Shown here one piece after another: positions 16,301 through 24,503 of a DNA stretch of 33,540 nt (positions are counted from its first letter, which is position 1; each line of letters starts with the position of its first letter). Below the pieces are notes generated by a model. That model worked only from the letters and a program-made list of their open reading frames with translations, was not told where the DNA came from and ran no database searches. Source of the stretch: Planctomyces sp. (GTDB lineage Bacteria; Planctomycetota; Planctomycetia; Planctomycetales; Planctomycetaceae). The stretch spans positions 1-33,540 of the forward strand of contig SXPC01000167.1 of assembly GCA_005778225.1 (NCBI GenBank), given 5' to 3'. A program made the position numbers and the translations under genes.

Positions 16301-17139
16301 CCGGCGTGCAGCAGCACGATCCCTGCACGCTTTTTGAAGACCAGCCAGCATCCAGCGAGCAGGACCAGAGAGGCCCCCGTCCCCTTGAGGAGCTGCCACA
16401 GGATCCGCATCCCGGAGTCATCAATCTGCAGAGATGGAGTCAGAAACAACCACACGCTGCAGCCTGTCAAACCGAGTCCAAGAAGCCCGTACAGCCAGAA
16501 CTCGCCCGTCTTTTTCGATGGTGTCTTGGCAGCAGAGATGATCGAGAGAATCCCGGTGACGAGCAGCGAGCCGAGGAAGACTTTCCAGACGGTCGATTCA
16601 CTCAACAGACTTCCGGCCTGGAGTCGCCCTTCGCCCATCGAGCCAGTCTGAATCACGAGAAACGTCGCGATAATCCCGACGATGATCGTAAAGATCCCCG
16701 AGGTGAGCCGAATCCCCTTCGCCTGGGACTTAAACCGCAGGGCATGCGCACACAGCAGGTTAGCGGTCATGAACGACCCGAGTAGCCAGCCACCGGGGAA
16801 CCAGAAGCCAGTAATCCATATACGTTTAATGGGTATGCCGATAGAGTTGCGATCAATGGTCGGGAACCAGGCCGGCGGCAGAAAAACTTTGAACTCAATC
16901 CAGGCAAACCAAACGCGAAAATACTGCCGGACAACCGCCCAGATATCCGCTTCCGTCTGCGCCAGCGTTCCTGCCAGCACCAGAAAGACCGACAACGCAA
17001 ACAGCACCACTGTCAGCTTCAATGACGCAATACCGTAAAGGAAATCGAGCACAGGCGAACTGGACTGTGATTTTGGTCGACGGCGCGATTCCAGAGACGT
17101 TTGGGAATCGACATCGGTGGTTTCAAGATGAGTCGCCAT
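13348..17139 (-). CDS. Cytochrome c biogenesis fusion protein, ResB (Ccs1) plus CcsA
   Basis: System II cytochrome c maturation uses ResB/Ccs1 and CcsA to carry haem across the membrane and attach it to apocytochrome. Here both are one 1263-residue chain. The ResB-like half (about 30-600) starts with FLYGIASLKLTVVLFALSV and GTLAQTEADIW, and has four membrane helices and a large periplasmic domain. A soluble, charged linker region (about 610-915) follows. The CcsA half (about 930-1263) has the haem-handling WWD-like motif with WGWDPKENGALIIVLWNA at about 1160-1177. Conserved His candidates are in VHIFALVARM (~996), LATHVVTV (~1090) and LHSYGF (~1222). CcsBA fusions are known in other bacteria, generally nearer 900-1100 aa. 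The ~300-residue linker looks like an extra domain. Family B repeats lie on both sides. Confidence 0.92.
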   Translation of the reverse strand: MATHLETTDVDSQTSLESRRRPKSQSSSPVLDFLYGIASLKLTVVLFALSVFLVLAGTLAQTEADIWAVVRQYFRVWFAWIEFKVFLPPAWFPTIDRNSIGIPIKRIWITGFWFPGGWLLGSFMTANLLCAHALRFKSQAKGIRLTSGIFTIIVGIIATFLVIQTGSMGEGRLQAGSLLSESTVWKVFLGSLLVTGILSIISAAKTPSKKTGEFWLYGLLGLGLTGCSVWLFLTPSLQIDDSGMRILWQLLKGTGASLVLLAGCWLVFKKRAGIVLLHAGVLLLMANELNVHMNHVESQMRLEEGETKNYAEDIRDYELAIIDRSAPDTDTEVTVPAGLLKKIDTTLSDAQLPFTIKPLRYMVNSDVRELKEGETPLANKGQGAKIFAEEVAPITGVDSGRVDMPSLVAELIDTKTGDSLGTWLFTLFTKEQPIQIGEKTYDVGMRFERHYKDYSVHLIDVSRDDYVGTNTPRNYSSDVQIVDLKDNSTRQAHIWMNNPLRFAGETFYQSGYNPPAPALGMMRESTVLSVTSNEGWMMPYVACMIVAIGMLAQFILTLTRFLNRQAAPARVAGEDDAPVPSRYRQPAWAIGLTTILVVTFGGYILSKLRPQKDVADAPHIVAFGEIPIVYEGRTKPIDTLARNTLRILNQRETAWRPVEIKLDDVGNPIPGGVIDGEYKDVKLVTVTATQWLLDLIARPDIAEHDRVLKIDNDEVLALLQLPKRKVHVYSPAEIMLHQDKFDAEIKSINEQVEAGTLSNLTFSPYQRKLKELYGKLNTLLMVRMTFSPPEIDPNPETIWKQIAEALGAIRRFDALNPPLVIPPSKDIDWAKVKTEWASHQLLNVVYPLVENEAGNWTTFRKAWMTNLLVTWFAEQKGNEFNEKFVEMLSTYGDYNVEKDEKGVDKNAEENAKAIAAFNTAVADYHKLLATAKPKDYQPSKVNFEYYFNATSPFYYSGVNYLAALVCVLLGWVAFNSRPLSRAFNTGATGILIITFAVHIFALVARMYISGRPPVTNLYSSAIFIGWAGVLAGLLLEPILKHGLGNIIAAVAGFATILIADGLWMGGGLAATGDTMTVLQAVLDTQFWLATHVVTVTLGYAATFIGGLLGVVYILRGVFTSTLGKLDAKQLLTTIYGSLCFALFFSFVGTVLGGLWADDSWGRFWGWDPKENGALIIVLWNALVLHARWDGLAKGKGLAILAVAGNIATCWSWFGVNELGVGLHSYGFTEGVLMYLAIFVISQLVVIGLGMLPTKVWASRKVLA

Positions 17140-17227
17140 AAAAGCTCGCAGGCAGAAGGAGATATCTGTGGATTACTGGTTGCGTGCCACGCTTGTTGCA
17201 TGGAGCAAGCAGGCATGTTGAGGGAGG

Positions 17228-17334
17228 AAGACTGGAACGCAGAGCCCGTGGAGGAGAGCAGAGGACGCAGTGTTTTGACAATGCCTTCCTCCGCGAACTC
17301 TGCTCACCTCTGTTACCTCTGCGTTCCAGTCTTC
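17228..17334. repeat. Inverted repeat, family B (copy B2)
   Basis: The left arm (17228-17270) begins GAAGACTGGAACGCAGAG and the right arm (17287-17334) ends CTCTGCGTTCCAGTCTTC; these 18-bp outer ends are perfect complements. The inner part, with GAGCAGAG, matches imperfectly. It shares its outer sequence with B1, and the two copies bracket ccsBA. Confidence 0.9.
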
Positions 17335-17363
17335 GTATCTATTGGGGATCGACCTGAATCGCG

Positions 17364-18068
17364 TCAACGCCCCATAAAGGGCGCCGACATGCCCGAAGCG
17401 TTGGGATTCTTCGGACCAGTCAGTCGGACGTAACGTCCTTTGCCGGCAGGCGTTTCGATCTCTTCCACGACTTCGCTTTCGTTGTCGCTGATGAGTTCAG
17501 ACAGTTTGACCTCAGGCAGGCCAAGTTGTTGACGCCAGCGGTTGATGTTGATTAGAGAGTATTCGTCCCAGGGACCATTGATCGAAAGTTTGCTGATCGC
17601 GAGTTCAAATGTTTTGTCGTCGCGTGGAATGATTAGCGTCGCGAATCGCATGCTGTTGCCAGGATTTGTTTTCCACGACTCAGGTACAGAAGAAAGATCT
17701 GGATCGCCGTCCACATACTTGGTCGCCTTCAGGAAGTTGAGAATTGATTCTTCCAGTGGGGCAACCTGGTCGGCTGGTCCAGACAGTTTATAGAACCAGG
17801 CCATTTCGCCGACGGGGATAATCGCCCCGATCATGGTAAATGGACCAGCCGAATCCGGCGTGCTCGCAGCTGGTTTGCCAGACATAAATGGTGGCGTGAT
17901 ATCAGGATGCGCGGCTGGGAGAGCATCAGGAGCAGCCTGGTTCCCGGAGATGATCGTCTCTTCTTTAGGGACTTTCTGTGTTTTGATCACGGGTGATCTC
18001 TCACACGCCATCAACACACAGGGAATGACCAGACTAAGAATAAGTGAAGGCGAAAATCGTTTGAGCAT
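17364..18068 (-). CDS. Lipoprotein of unknown function upstream of ccsBA
   Basis: The product (234 aa from the ATG at 18068) starts with KR, a hydrophobic stretch and the lipobox VLMAC (Cys at about residue 21), so it should be lipid-anchored. A Pro/Ala-rich linker (about 30-75) leads into a compact domain with FTMIGAIIPVGEMAWFYKLS, then LEESILNFLKAT, RFATLIIPRDDKTFELAISKL and INRWRQQLGLPE. The end reads TPAGKGRYVRLTGPK. I know this pattern from planctomycete proteins encoded near cytochrome c biogenesis genes but cannot name the family. The open frame continues about 300 bp upstream without a believable start; the lipobox decides the start. It lies 224 bp upstream of ccsBA on the same strand, so a link with haem or cytochrome handling is possible. 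Confidence 0.75.
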   Translation of the reverse strand: MLKRFSPSLILSLVIPCVLMACERSPVIKTQKVPKEETIISGNQAAPDALPAAHPDITPPFMSGKPAASTPDSAGPFTMIGAIIPVGEMAWFYKLSGPADQVAPLEESILNFLKATKYVDGDPDLSSVPESWKTNPGNSMRFATLIIPRDDKTFELAISKLSINGPWDEYSLININRWRQQLGLPEVKLSELISDNESEVVEEIETPAGKGRYVRLTGPKNPNASGMSAPFMGR

Positions 18069-18550
18069 ACGAGACGATCTATCAAGGCGAATTGGTTTGA
18101 TCAGTACGGAAACGTGGGCAAGCAGTGCGCCGGCACGCGGGAAAAGGCTCGATGAGATGCGGGCTTTCGTCAAGCCATCGGAAAAAATGGAAAAATGTGG
18201 TTTGGTATGGAAGGTGCGTCGGTAGGAAGAGTGTGACCAGAACCCTTTTGTCGTCGCAGGTTGGTCGGTGGGATTTAAACCGAATTGTACCACCAACATA
18301 GCAAGAATCAAAGCTTGTTTTTGCGACGACTGACAGCAGCCCGCCTTGTAAGTTTTCCAGTTCAATGTCTGTAAGTTCTACAAACAATTGAGCTTGTAAT
18401 GTTTGCAATAGGACTGCTAAAAGGTGCAATCGGCATGGATGCCTACCGTGACAGTATGTCGCGGCTGGAACGACCTCGTTTTTGGGGTCAACAAATCTCA
18501 TACAAGTTGGGCGAAATTGATTTCGCTCAAGAGATCACTGGGAGATCAGA
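18069..18550. other. Divergent intergenic region
   Basis: No believable gene is seen. Three imperfect direct repeats of a CTTGTAAGTTTTCC-like word start near 18345, 18368 and 18393, about 23-25 bp apart. A weak promoter-like pair, TTGTAA (18394-18399) and TGCTAAAAG (18415-18423), faces the thioredoxin-protease gene. Confidence 0.35.
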
Positions 18551-20563
18551 ATGGATTCACTCACCAGTTTCGCGCTGATGGTCATGGCCATCGGTGGCGT
18601 AAGCGATAACGGTGCCTCTGCTTCGAAGAGTGGTTTGCTTTACTTCACAACTCCCGGTTGCCATTATTGCAACGTCGTCGCACCAAGCGTGGGCGAGCTG
18701 CAAAGGGCAGGCTACCCCGTCATTAAGATCGATGGCTCACAAAAGCCCGAAGTCGCCAGCCATTACGGAATCGATGGCTATCCCACGTTCGTTCTTGTCG
18801 TCAATGGTAAAGAAGTCGATCGCGCCGTCGGTGCCCAAAACAAAGACAAACTCGAACGCATGGCCAGCGTCGCTCAGAAAGCGATTCAAGAGTCCTCCAG
18901 AGTGACCGTCGCTGCCGCTGATCTCAACGCCGATGCGTCTTCTTACAACGATACCACCGCTACTCCCCGCGTCCGTCAGGCCTCCGCGAGCGAAATCATC
19001 GCCCAGGGCGCCAACGGCCTCGAACGACCGACCCTGGGATCCTCCGCCATGTTCCCAGGCAAAGCCAACGTCGCGAGCAACCCTGCTCCTGAAAAAGAAA
19101 AAGACCGTAACTGGAACCTCTTCGGCGGTCGCAAAGAAGAAGAAAAGACAGCGGAAGCTCCTGCTGTTTACCGTGGCAACAACGAGTTCGCAGCCTCTGC
19201 AGACAAAGCACTCGAACGAACACCAGCCAGCCACGCTGCGGTCCGGATTCGCGTTCAGGATCAAAAGGGTGAGAACTTCGGTTCGGGAGCCATCATCGAT
19301 TCTCGCTATGGCAAATCCGTCATCCTGACCTGTGGTCACGTCCTGCGTGGCCTGGCAGCAGGCAGCAAGGTCGAAGTCGATGTCTTCGCCGACGGCAAGC
19401 CGAAGACGTACGTCGCTCAGGTCATTGATTTCGATCTCGATGCAGACGTCGGTCTGATCGCGATTCCGAGCGAACAACAACTTCCCGTCGCGCTCGTCGC
19501 GGGAACTCAGTCACTGACCAACGTCGGCAGCGAAGTCTGCTCCATCGGTTGCAGTGCAGGGAACAACCCCACCAAAGAAAACCACCAGATCACCGCGATC
19601 AACAAGTACAACGGTCCAGACAACATCGAATGTAACGGCGTTCCCGTTCAAGGCCGCTCAGGTGGCGGACTGTTCGATCGTCATCAGCAGATCATCGGTG
19701 TCTGTATCGCAGCGGACCCTAAAGATCAACGCGGACTGTACTGCGGTCTCAAGCCGATTCATGGCATTCTCCGCAAGAATAAACTCGGTTACCTGCTCGG
19801 CGAAAACAGCGCAGCCCCCGCTCAGGAATCGACCATCGCCTTTGGCGAAGGCAGTCATCCTGCCCCGACGGCAGCACCCGCAACGTCTGCCTCTCCTTTC
19901 GAAATGGCAATGTCTCAAAACAACCCGACGTCTCGCGAACCAAACATGCTGTCCAACTCAGCCACGTCGACTCCCATCTCACAGCCTGCTGCTTCCTCAT
20001 GGGAAACAGCTGCTTCAAACTCAAATTCAACCATGGGCCTGGGCTCTTCGATGCCAAATGTTGGCACCGCAACTTCTGCTCCTAATATCTCCAGCATTGC
20101 TTCCTCCTTGAATGCTACTGGGACTTCTCTGCCAGCCGACGCCGCCGCGACTCTCAACAACGCCGCTGGCTCGAAGCTGACGATCATCATCGAGTCACCC
20201 AACGGCGGTCAGCCTCAAGTCGTCATCATCCCCGCGGTCTCTGCCAGCTTCCTGGCGGAACTCCAAGGCAAACCGACTCCTGGTGAACTCAACAGCAACC
20301 TGCAGATCACCTCGGCTCGTAAAGAAAACCCTGCTCCCGTCATGAACAGCATGGCTCCCGCAGCGGGAAGCATGACGCCGATGACTGCTCCGTCTGCTCC
20401 AGCGACTCAAAACTGGCCCCCATCATGGGGACAACCCGAGTCCCGCTCTCAACTACCACAAACCAGCGGAACGATTCCCCATGGCATGCAGTCAGAAATG
20501 AAAAAAGAACGCCCACAACAAACTGGCTACTACGTCCGACGTTACAAGCGAGGCGAAATCTAA
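18551..20563 (+). CDS. Thioredoxin-like / trypsin-like serine protease fusion with low-complexity tail
   Basis: Two enzyme-like modules are joined. Residues ~26-110 are a thioredoxin fold with CHYC (Cys37, Cys40) in FTTPGCHYCNVVAP and the cis-Pro segment GYPTFVL (Pro78). Residues ~228-410 are a trypsin-like protease with a complete triad: His263 in LTCGHVL, Asp299 in DADVGLI and Ser370 in GRSGGGLF. Extra Cys at 330, 334 and 361 could be disulfide partners. The final ~255 residues are Ser/Ala/Pro/Asn/Met-rich, ending in the basic [11 protein letters not shown]. The first ~20 residues are hydrophobic and may export the protein, although there is no basic start. GGGAG lies six bases before the ATG, and a terminator follows at 20585. 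The substrate is unknown. Confidence 0.88.
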   Translation: MDSLTSFALMVMAIGGVSDNGASASKSGLLYFTTPGCHYCNVVAPSVGELQRAGYPVIKIDGSQKPEVASHYGIDGYPTFVLVVNGKEVDRAVGAQNKDKLERMASVAQKAIQESSRVTVAAADLNADASSYNDTTATPRVRQASASEIIAQGANGLERPTLGSSAMFPGKANVASNPAPEKEKDRNWNLFGGRKEEEKTAEAPAVYRGNNEFAASADKALERTPASHAAVRIRVQDQKGENFGSGAIIDSRYGKSVILTCGHVLRGLAAGSKVEVDVFADGKPKTYVAQVIDFDLDADVGLIAIPSEQQLPVALVAGTQSLTNVGSEVCSIGCSAGNNPTKENHQITAINKYNGPDNIECNGVPVQGRSGGGLFDRHQQIIGVCIAADPKDQRGLYCGLKPIHGILRKNKLGYLLGENSAAPAQESTIAFGEGSHPAPTAAPATSASPFEMAMSQNNPTSREPNMLSNSATSTPISQPAASSWETAASNSNSTMGLGSSMPNVGTATSAPNISSIASSLNATGTSLPADAAATLNNAAGSKLTIIIESPNGGQPQVVIIPAVSASFLAELQGKPTPGELNSNLQITSARKENPAPVMNSMAPAAGSMTPMTAPSAPATQNWPPSWGQPESRSQLPQTSGTIPHGMQSEMKKERPQQTGYYVRRYKRGEI

Positions 20564-20757
20564 GCCGAGACTCTCCAGCGTTTCAAAGGCGCAGGCGTCA
20601 AAGTCTGTGCCTTTTTGTATTTGTAGGGTTCAGGTGAGTCTTCGAACCGCAGCCATTGGATATTCAACCAAGCCAACGCCCGTGAGATCTCATGGAAGTA
20701 AGCCTGCTCGCCATGAATCCTGATGGGGAAATGAATTGCGTCACTTTGGTCTGACAA
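20560..20757 (-). CDS. Doubtful small reading frame (65 aa)
   Basis: The translation looks protein-like ([20 protein letters not shown], then [19 protein letters not shown]). Against it: the only start is a TTG without a ribosome site, its end overlaps the stop of the convergent gene and the terminator at 20585, and I recognise no family. It is listed only so that the 300-bp spacer is accounted for. It could be a decayed remnant. Confidence 0.2.
   Translation of the reverse strand: MSDQSDAIHFPIRIHGEQAYFHEISRALAWLNIQWLRFEDSPEPYKYKKAQTLTPAPLKRWRVSA
20585..20616 (+). terminator. Rho-independent terminator
   Basis: AAAGGCGCAG (20585-20594) pairs with CTGTGCCTTT (20605-20614) with one G-T wobble and a 10-base loop. 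A run of T follows. It lies 22 bases after the stop of the thioredoxin-protease gene. Confidence 0.75.
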
Positions 20758-20763
20758 GTGAGA

Positions 20764-20792
20764 TTGTCACGTTCGACCCTCCGCGCCATAAT
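20764..20792 (+). promoter_or_regulatory. Candidate sigma-70-like promoter for cysK
   Basis: TTGTCA (20764-20769), exactly 17 bp, then CATAAT (20787-20792). Each box differs from consensus at one position. Transcription would start near 20799, giving a leader of about 60 bases before cysK. No riboswitch-like structure was noticed in that short leader. Confidence 0.55.
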
Positions 20793-20859
20793 GACAGGGT
20801 GCCGTCAGGAAACAACGCGTGCGGCTCAAAAAAAACGCGCATCAATAGAAGGAGTGAGC

Positions 20860-21813
<954 letters not shown>

Positions 21814-21835
21814 GTTGGGATGAAAATTGGGTGGC

Positions 21836-21914
21836 TGGGGTCAGGCTTTCTAGCTGACCCCAGTTCATTCGCAGTTGGACGCGGATTCTGGGGTCAGCTA
21901 ACGATCCTGACCCA
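21836..21914. repeat. Double hairpin, family F, between convergent genes
   Basis: The first unit is TGGGGTCAG (21836-21844), a 9-base loop and CTGACCCCA (21854-21862): a perfect 9-bp stem. The second unit, 21889-21914, repeats it as TGGGGTCAG ... CTGACCCA. The two units are also inverted relative to each other. It lies between the stops of cysK and the ABM gene and may work as a bidirectional terminator, although no T-run follows. Confidence 0.8.
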
Positions 21915-21927
21915 CCCCTTGCCTTTG

Positions 21928-22548
21928 CTACGTCTTCGAAATCAGCGTCGTCGCCGTCTGCTTGGAATGCAGCCAGTGTCTCAACATCGACGTGACTCGC
22001 GGCATCACCAGATACGCCAGCGTATAAGTCACAAACGCATTGACGAACGCCGTCGCTAACAGGCGATGCCAGCCGGAGACGTGTGGGCCGAGCACGCTCG
22101 ACCAGAAATAAACCGTCGGGACCACGCCGATGTAGGTTGCAACCGCCATCTTCCATTTGGGCGGAGGCGAAACAGTCGGAATGCGAAAGAACGCTTCCAG
22201 GCCATGGAGTTCGCGTCGGACAGAGGGACCATTCACAAGCGGCTCGACATCGAGTTCATACTTCGCGAACAGTTCCGACTCGTAATAACGCGCCATCGCC
22301 TCTTCAGTCTCAAAGGAGCGAAGAATGCCGTATTCACAGTCGCGGGTATCGGCCGTCGGCAGGATGAGGTGGACGCCGGTCATGCCATCGAAGTGCATCG
22401 ACTCACGCACGTATTTGCGCAGAATTGCGTCAAACTCTTTCTCTTTGCCCGGTTTGACGCGCTGCGTCACCGCGACGTGAATCGCCGGTTTAGGAGCCGT
22501 GGTCGGGCAGGGCGGGGGAGCATCAGGTTTTGTAGAAGAATCGGTCAT
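21928..22548 (-). CDS. ABM-domain protein with C-terminal membrane anchor
   Basis: After a Pro-rich start, residues about 23-120 form an antibiotic-biosynthesis-monooxygenase (ABM) dimeric alpha/beta barrel: IHVAVTQRVKPGKEKEFDAI, then GMTGVHLILPTADTRDCEYG and ILRSFETEEAMARYYESE. The remainder has two membrane helices at about 131-152 and 160-182 (MAVATYIGVVPTVYFWSSVLG; LATAFVNAFVTYTLAYLVM). Soluble ABM proteins include monooxygenases and haem-degrading enzymes, but many have no known activity. The membrane-anchored form corresponds to a described subgroup (COG3224-like), to my knowledge without a defined role. The gene lies downstream of the panP-like gene on the same strand, separated by the family C repeat. 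Confidence 0.82.
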   Translation of the reverse strand: MTDSSTKPDAPPPCPTTAPKPAIHVAVTQRVKPGKEKEFDAILRKYVRESMHFDGMTGVHLILPTADTRDCEYGILRSFETEEAMARYYESELFAKYELDVEPLVNGPSVRRELHGLEAFFRIPTVSPPPKWKMAVATYIGVVPTVYFWSSVLGPHVSGWHRLLATAFVNAFVTYTLAYLVMPRVTSMLRHWLHSKQTATTLISKT

Positions 22549-22562
22549 TCGAATCTGCTTTT

Positions 22563-22682
22563 GTAGGGTCCGCTGTGCGGACCGTCAATCGGCATTCAAT
22601 CCCGAAGTTTGGTGGGTTGTTTTAAGTGACTAACTGGTGCTGTTGCTGGTGCGAATTCACGGTCCGCACATCGGACCCTACA
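22563..22682. repeat. Double hairpin, family C (copy C1)
   Basis: The left unit, TAGGGTCCGC-tgt-GCGGACC (22564-22583), is a perfect 7-bp hairpin. The right unit (22659-22680) is its inverse with one change. The outermost TAG of the right unit, read on the minus strand, is the stop codon of the panP-like gene. Confidence 0.88.
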
Positions 22683-24198
22683 GTAGATCGCCGAGTTGTT
22701 CCTGCGTCGACAAAACGCCCGCGAGATCGCTGACTTCCGTCAGAGGATTCGCCAGAATCGCTCGCAGCGAGGTCAAATGCTTGCGACCATACTTAGGCGT
22801 CGCAGAGAGGATCGTCCGTGAGACGAAGGCGTCGCCTGTCTCTCGCAGTTTGTTCTGCAGCGCGACATTGATTTCGCTGATGCGGGTCTGTTCGTCATTT
22901 GTCAGACGAGACTCTCTCACGGCGTCCCGAAGCTCTCTAGGAATGAACCGGTACAGCAAAATATTCGTCACAGGCTCCAGCAGCAGTTCAAACGCGGGAT
23001 GCTCGTTGATCAACTTGGCAAACGCCTGCGTATTCTCGAGCCCGTGTTCGAGCAGCGAGCGATAGCCATCCCGTCCAATCATCTGAAACGCAGCGTGGAT
23101 ATAAAGTGAACTGGCCGGGCGCGAGCCTTCCAGAGATCGCTTGCCGAGATCGGGAGCCCCCTCACGCAGGATGTAAGGGGCGTTCTTCTGAATCACCAGC
23201 GAAGCATGAGGATCTTTGAAAAGCAGACAGCCGATGCCGAGTGGGGTGTAAAGCTGCTTGTGTCCATCGATCGTAATACTGTCGGCTCGCTCAATCCCTT
23301 TGAGCAGAGGCTTTGTCTTGTCTGAAAAAACATACGGCCCACCCCAGGCCGCATCGACATGAAACCAGATCCCCTCTTCTTGAGCGATGTCTGCGATTTC
23401 ATCAAGGGGATCGATGACGCCGGAGTCGGTTGTTCCTGCAATCCCGATGATGGCAAGAATCTTCAAATGCCTTCGATGGGCGTTGCGGATGGCATCCTTG
23501 AGGGCATTGATCTTCATCTGGTGAGAGGCATCGGTTGGCACTTTCACCAGATTACGAACCCCCAGCCCCATCAAGTCCGCGGCTTTGTCGAACGAGTAGT
23601 GCATCAACTCCGAGCCGATGACGACAGCCCCTTCGAAGTCGTGCTTTTTCAATCCCGCATTAAGTCCCTGCTGTTCGAGATAGAAGGGATCTTCTTCAAT
23701 CGCGAGGGCACGATTGCGTGCGACCCATAAAGCAGTGATGTTCGCGAGTGTTCCACCCGTCGTCACGATCCCCAGCGAGGACTCCGCATCGAGAGCATAT
23801 TGGGAATAAAACTCTTCTGGAGCGTCGAAGAACAGCTGATGAAGCTCCGCCAGGAGCTGCATTTCCAGCGTCGTCAGGAAGCCGGACGTCTCGAGTTTGA
23901 CGAGATTCTGATTCCAGGTCACCAGATAGTCATTCAGCCGCTCATAAACCAGCGGCAGCGGGCTGGTCATGTGGCCAATGAACCTGGGCGAGCGGATATT
24001 GACGATACCCGGCAGAATGCGATCTTCTAATCGCGAAAAATATTGCTCACTGGTCGCAGGGGAGCTCAGGAGGAGAGGAAGTTGCCCCTGAAGAAATTCT
24101 GCGGGCGTAGCGGGGGACGAAGCGCGCGTCGGGCATGGGACTGCATCATGGGCAGCCGGGCAGGATTCAAAAAGCGATCGCAGATGTGAAGGGATCAA
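22678..24198 (-). CDS. panP: PLP-dependent decarboxylase, PanP-like aspartate/glutamate decarboxylase
   Basis: This is a group II PLP decarboxylase (fold type I, GadB/DDC superfamily). The PLP lysine is Lys314 in DGHKQLYTPLG, with HVDAAWGGPY at 280-289 and the N-terminal words RFIGHMTSPLP and NQNLVKLETS. These N-terminal words and the overall length recall Vibrio PanP, which makes beta-alanine from aspartate for pantothenate synthesis, so I suggest that substrate. Glutamate or another amino acid remains possible. The start is uncertain: a TTG at 24198 without a clear ribosome site is the only candidate near the family N-terminus. The stop TAG is the first three bases of the C1 repeat. No other pantothenate gene is in view. 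Confidence 0.8.
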   Translation of the reverse strand: MIPSHLRSLFESCPAAHDAVPCPTRASSPATPAEFLQGQLPLLLSSPATSEQYFSRLEDRILPGIVNIRSPRFIGHMTSPLPLVYERLNDYLVTWNQNLVKLETSGFLTTLEMQLLAELHQLFFDAPEEFYSQYALDAESSLGIVTTGGTLANITALWVARNRALAIEEDPFYLEQQGLNAGLKKHDFEGAVVIGSELMHYSFDKAADLMGLGVRNLVKVPTDASHQMKINALKDAIRNAHRRHLKILAIIGIAGTTDSGVIDPLDEIADIAQEEGIWFHVDAAWGGPYVFSDKTKPLLKGIERADSITIDGHKQLYTPLGIGCLLFKDPHASLVIQKNAPYILREGAPDLGKRSLEGSRPASSLYIHAAFQMIGRDGYRSLLEHGLENTQAFAKLINEHPAFELLLEPVTNILLYRFIPRELRDAVRESRLTNDEQTRISEINVALQNKLRETGDAFVSRTILSATPKYGRKHLTSLRAILANPLTEVSDLAGVLSTQEQLGDLL

Positions 24199-24369
24199 GG
24201 AGGTCCGGATCTGTCGAGAAGGTGACGTCTGGAAAGGTAGAAAATTCGACAGCAGGCATACCCTGCCAGATCCATCATAGTAGCACGAACAGCGGATGGA
24301 AGGCTCAGGAGTGGTTTGAAGTCATGCGTTTCTACGCATGCGTTCGACATAGGACAAAACGCATTCACT

Positions 24370-24411
24370 GGGAGGGCGAGGCTCCGTCCGAGCCGCTGTC
24401 CCGCGTTGCAC
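24370..24411 (+). repeat. Dispersed repeat, family D (copy D2)
   Basis: GGGAGGGCGAGGCTC, then CCGAGCCGCTGTCCCGCG and TTGCAC. Over 42 bp it differs from the reverse complement of 2509-2550 at only two positions. It is a single arm here; no inverted partner was found nearby. Confidence 0.8.
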
Positions 24412-24503
24412 AGATGGAGGACGACTCGACGTTGATTTTCACATCGTCTTCTCAGGCCTGAAGGGCCGTTATCTGTCAGCCCAGGATGAAATCCTCGGTT
24501 AGC

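Noticed and set aside
13130..17334. ccsBA region as a composite transposon
   Set aside because: There is no transposase and no target-site duplication, and the flanks are palindromic repeats, not insertion sequences.
18069..18365. N-terminal extension of the lipoprotein frame
   Set aside because: A lipoprotein signal with VLMAC starts at 18068; the extra ~99 codons would bury it and look non-coding.
18082..18501. Minus-strand frame of 139 codons in the divergent spacer
   Set aside because: It has no recognisable domain and no ribosome site, its composition is Cys/His/Arg-rich and random-looking, and it overlaps the likely promoters.
20793..20859. Cysteine- or SAM-related riboswitch before cysK
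   Set aside because: The predicted leader is only about 60 bases and shows no extended helices.
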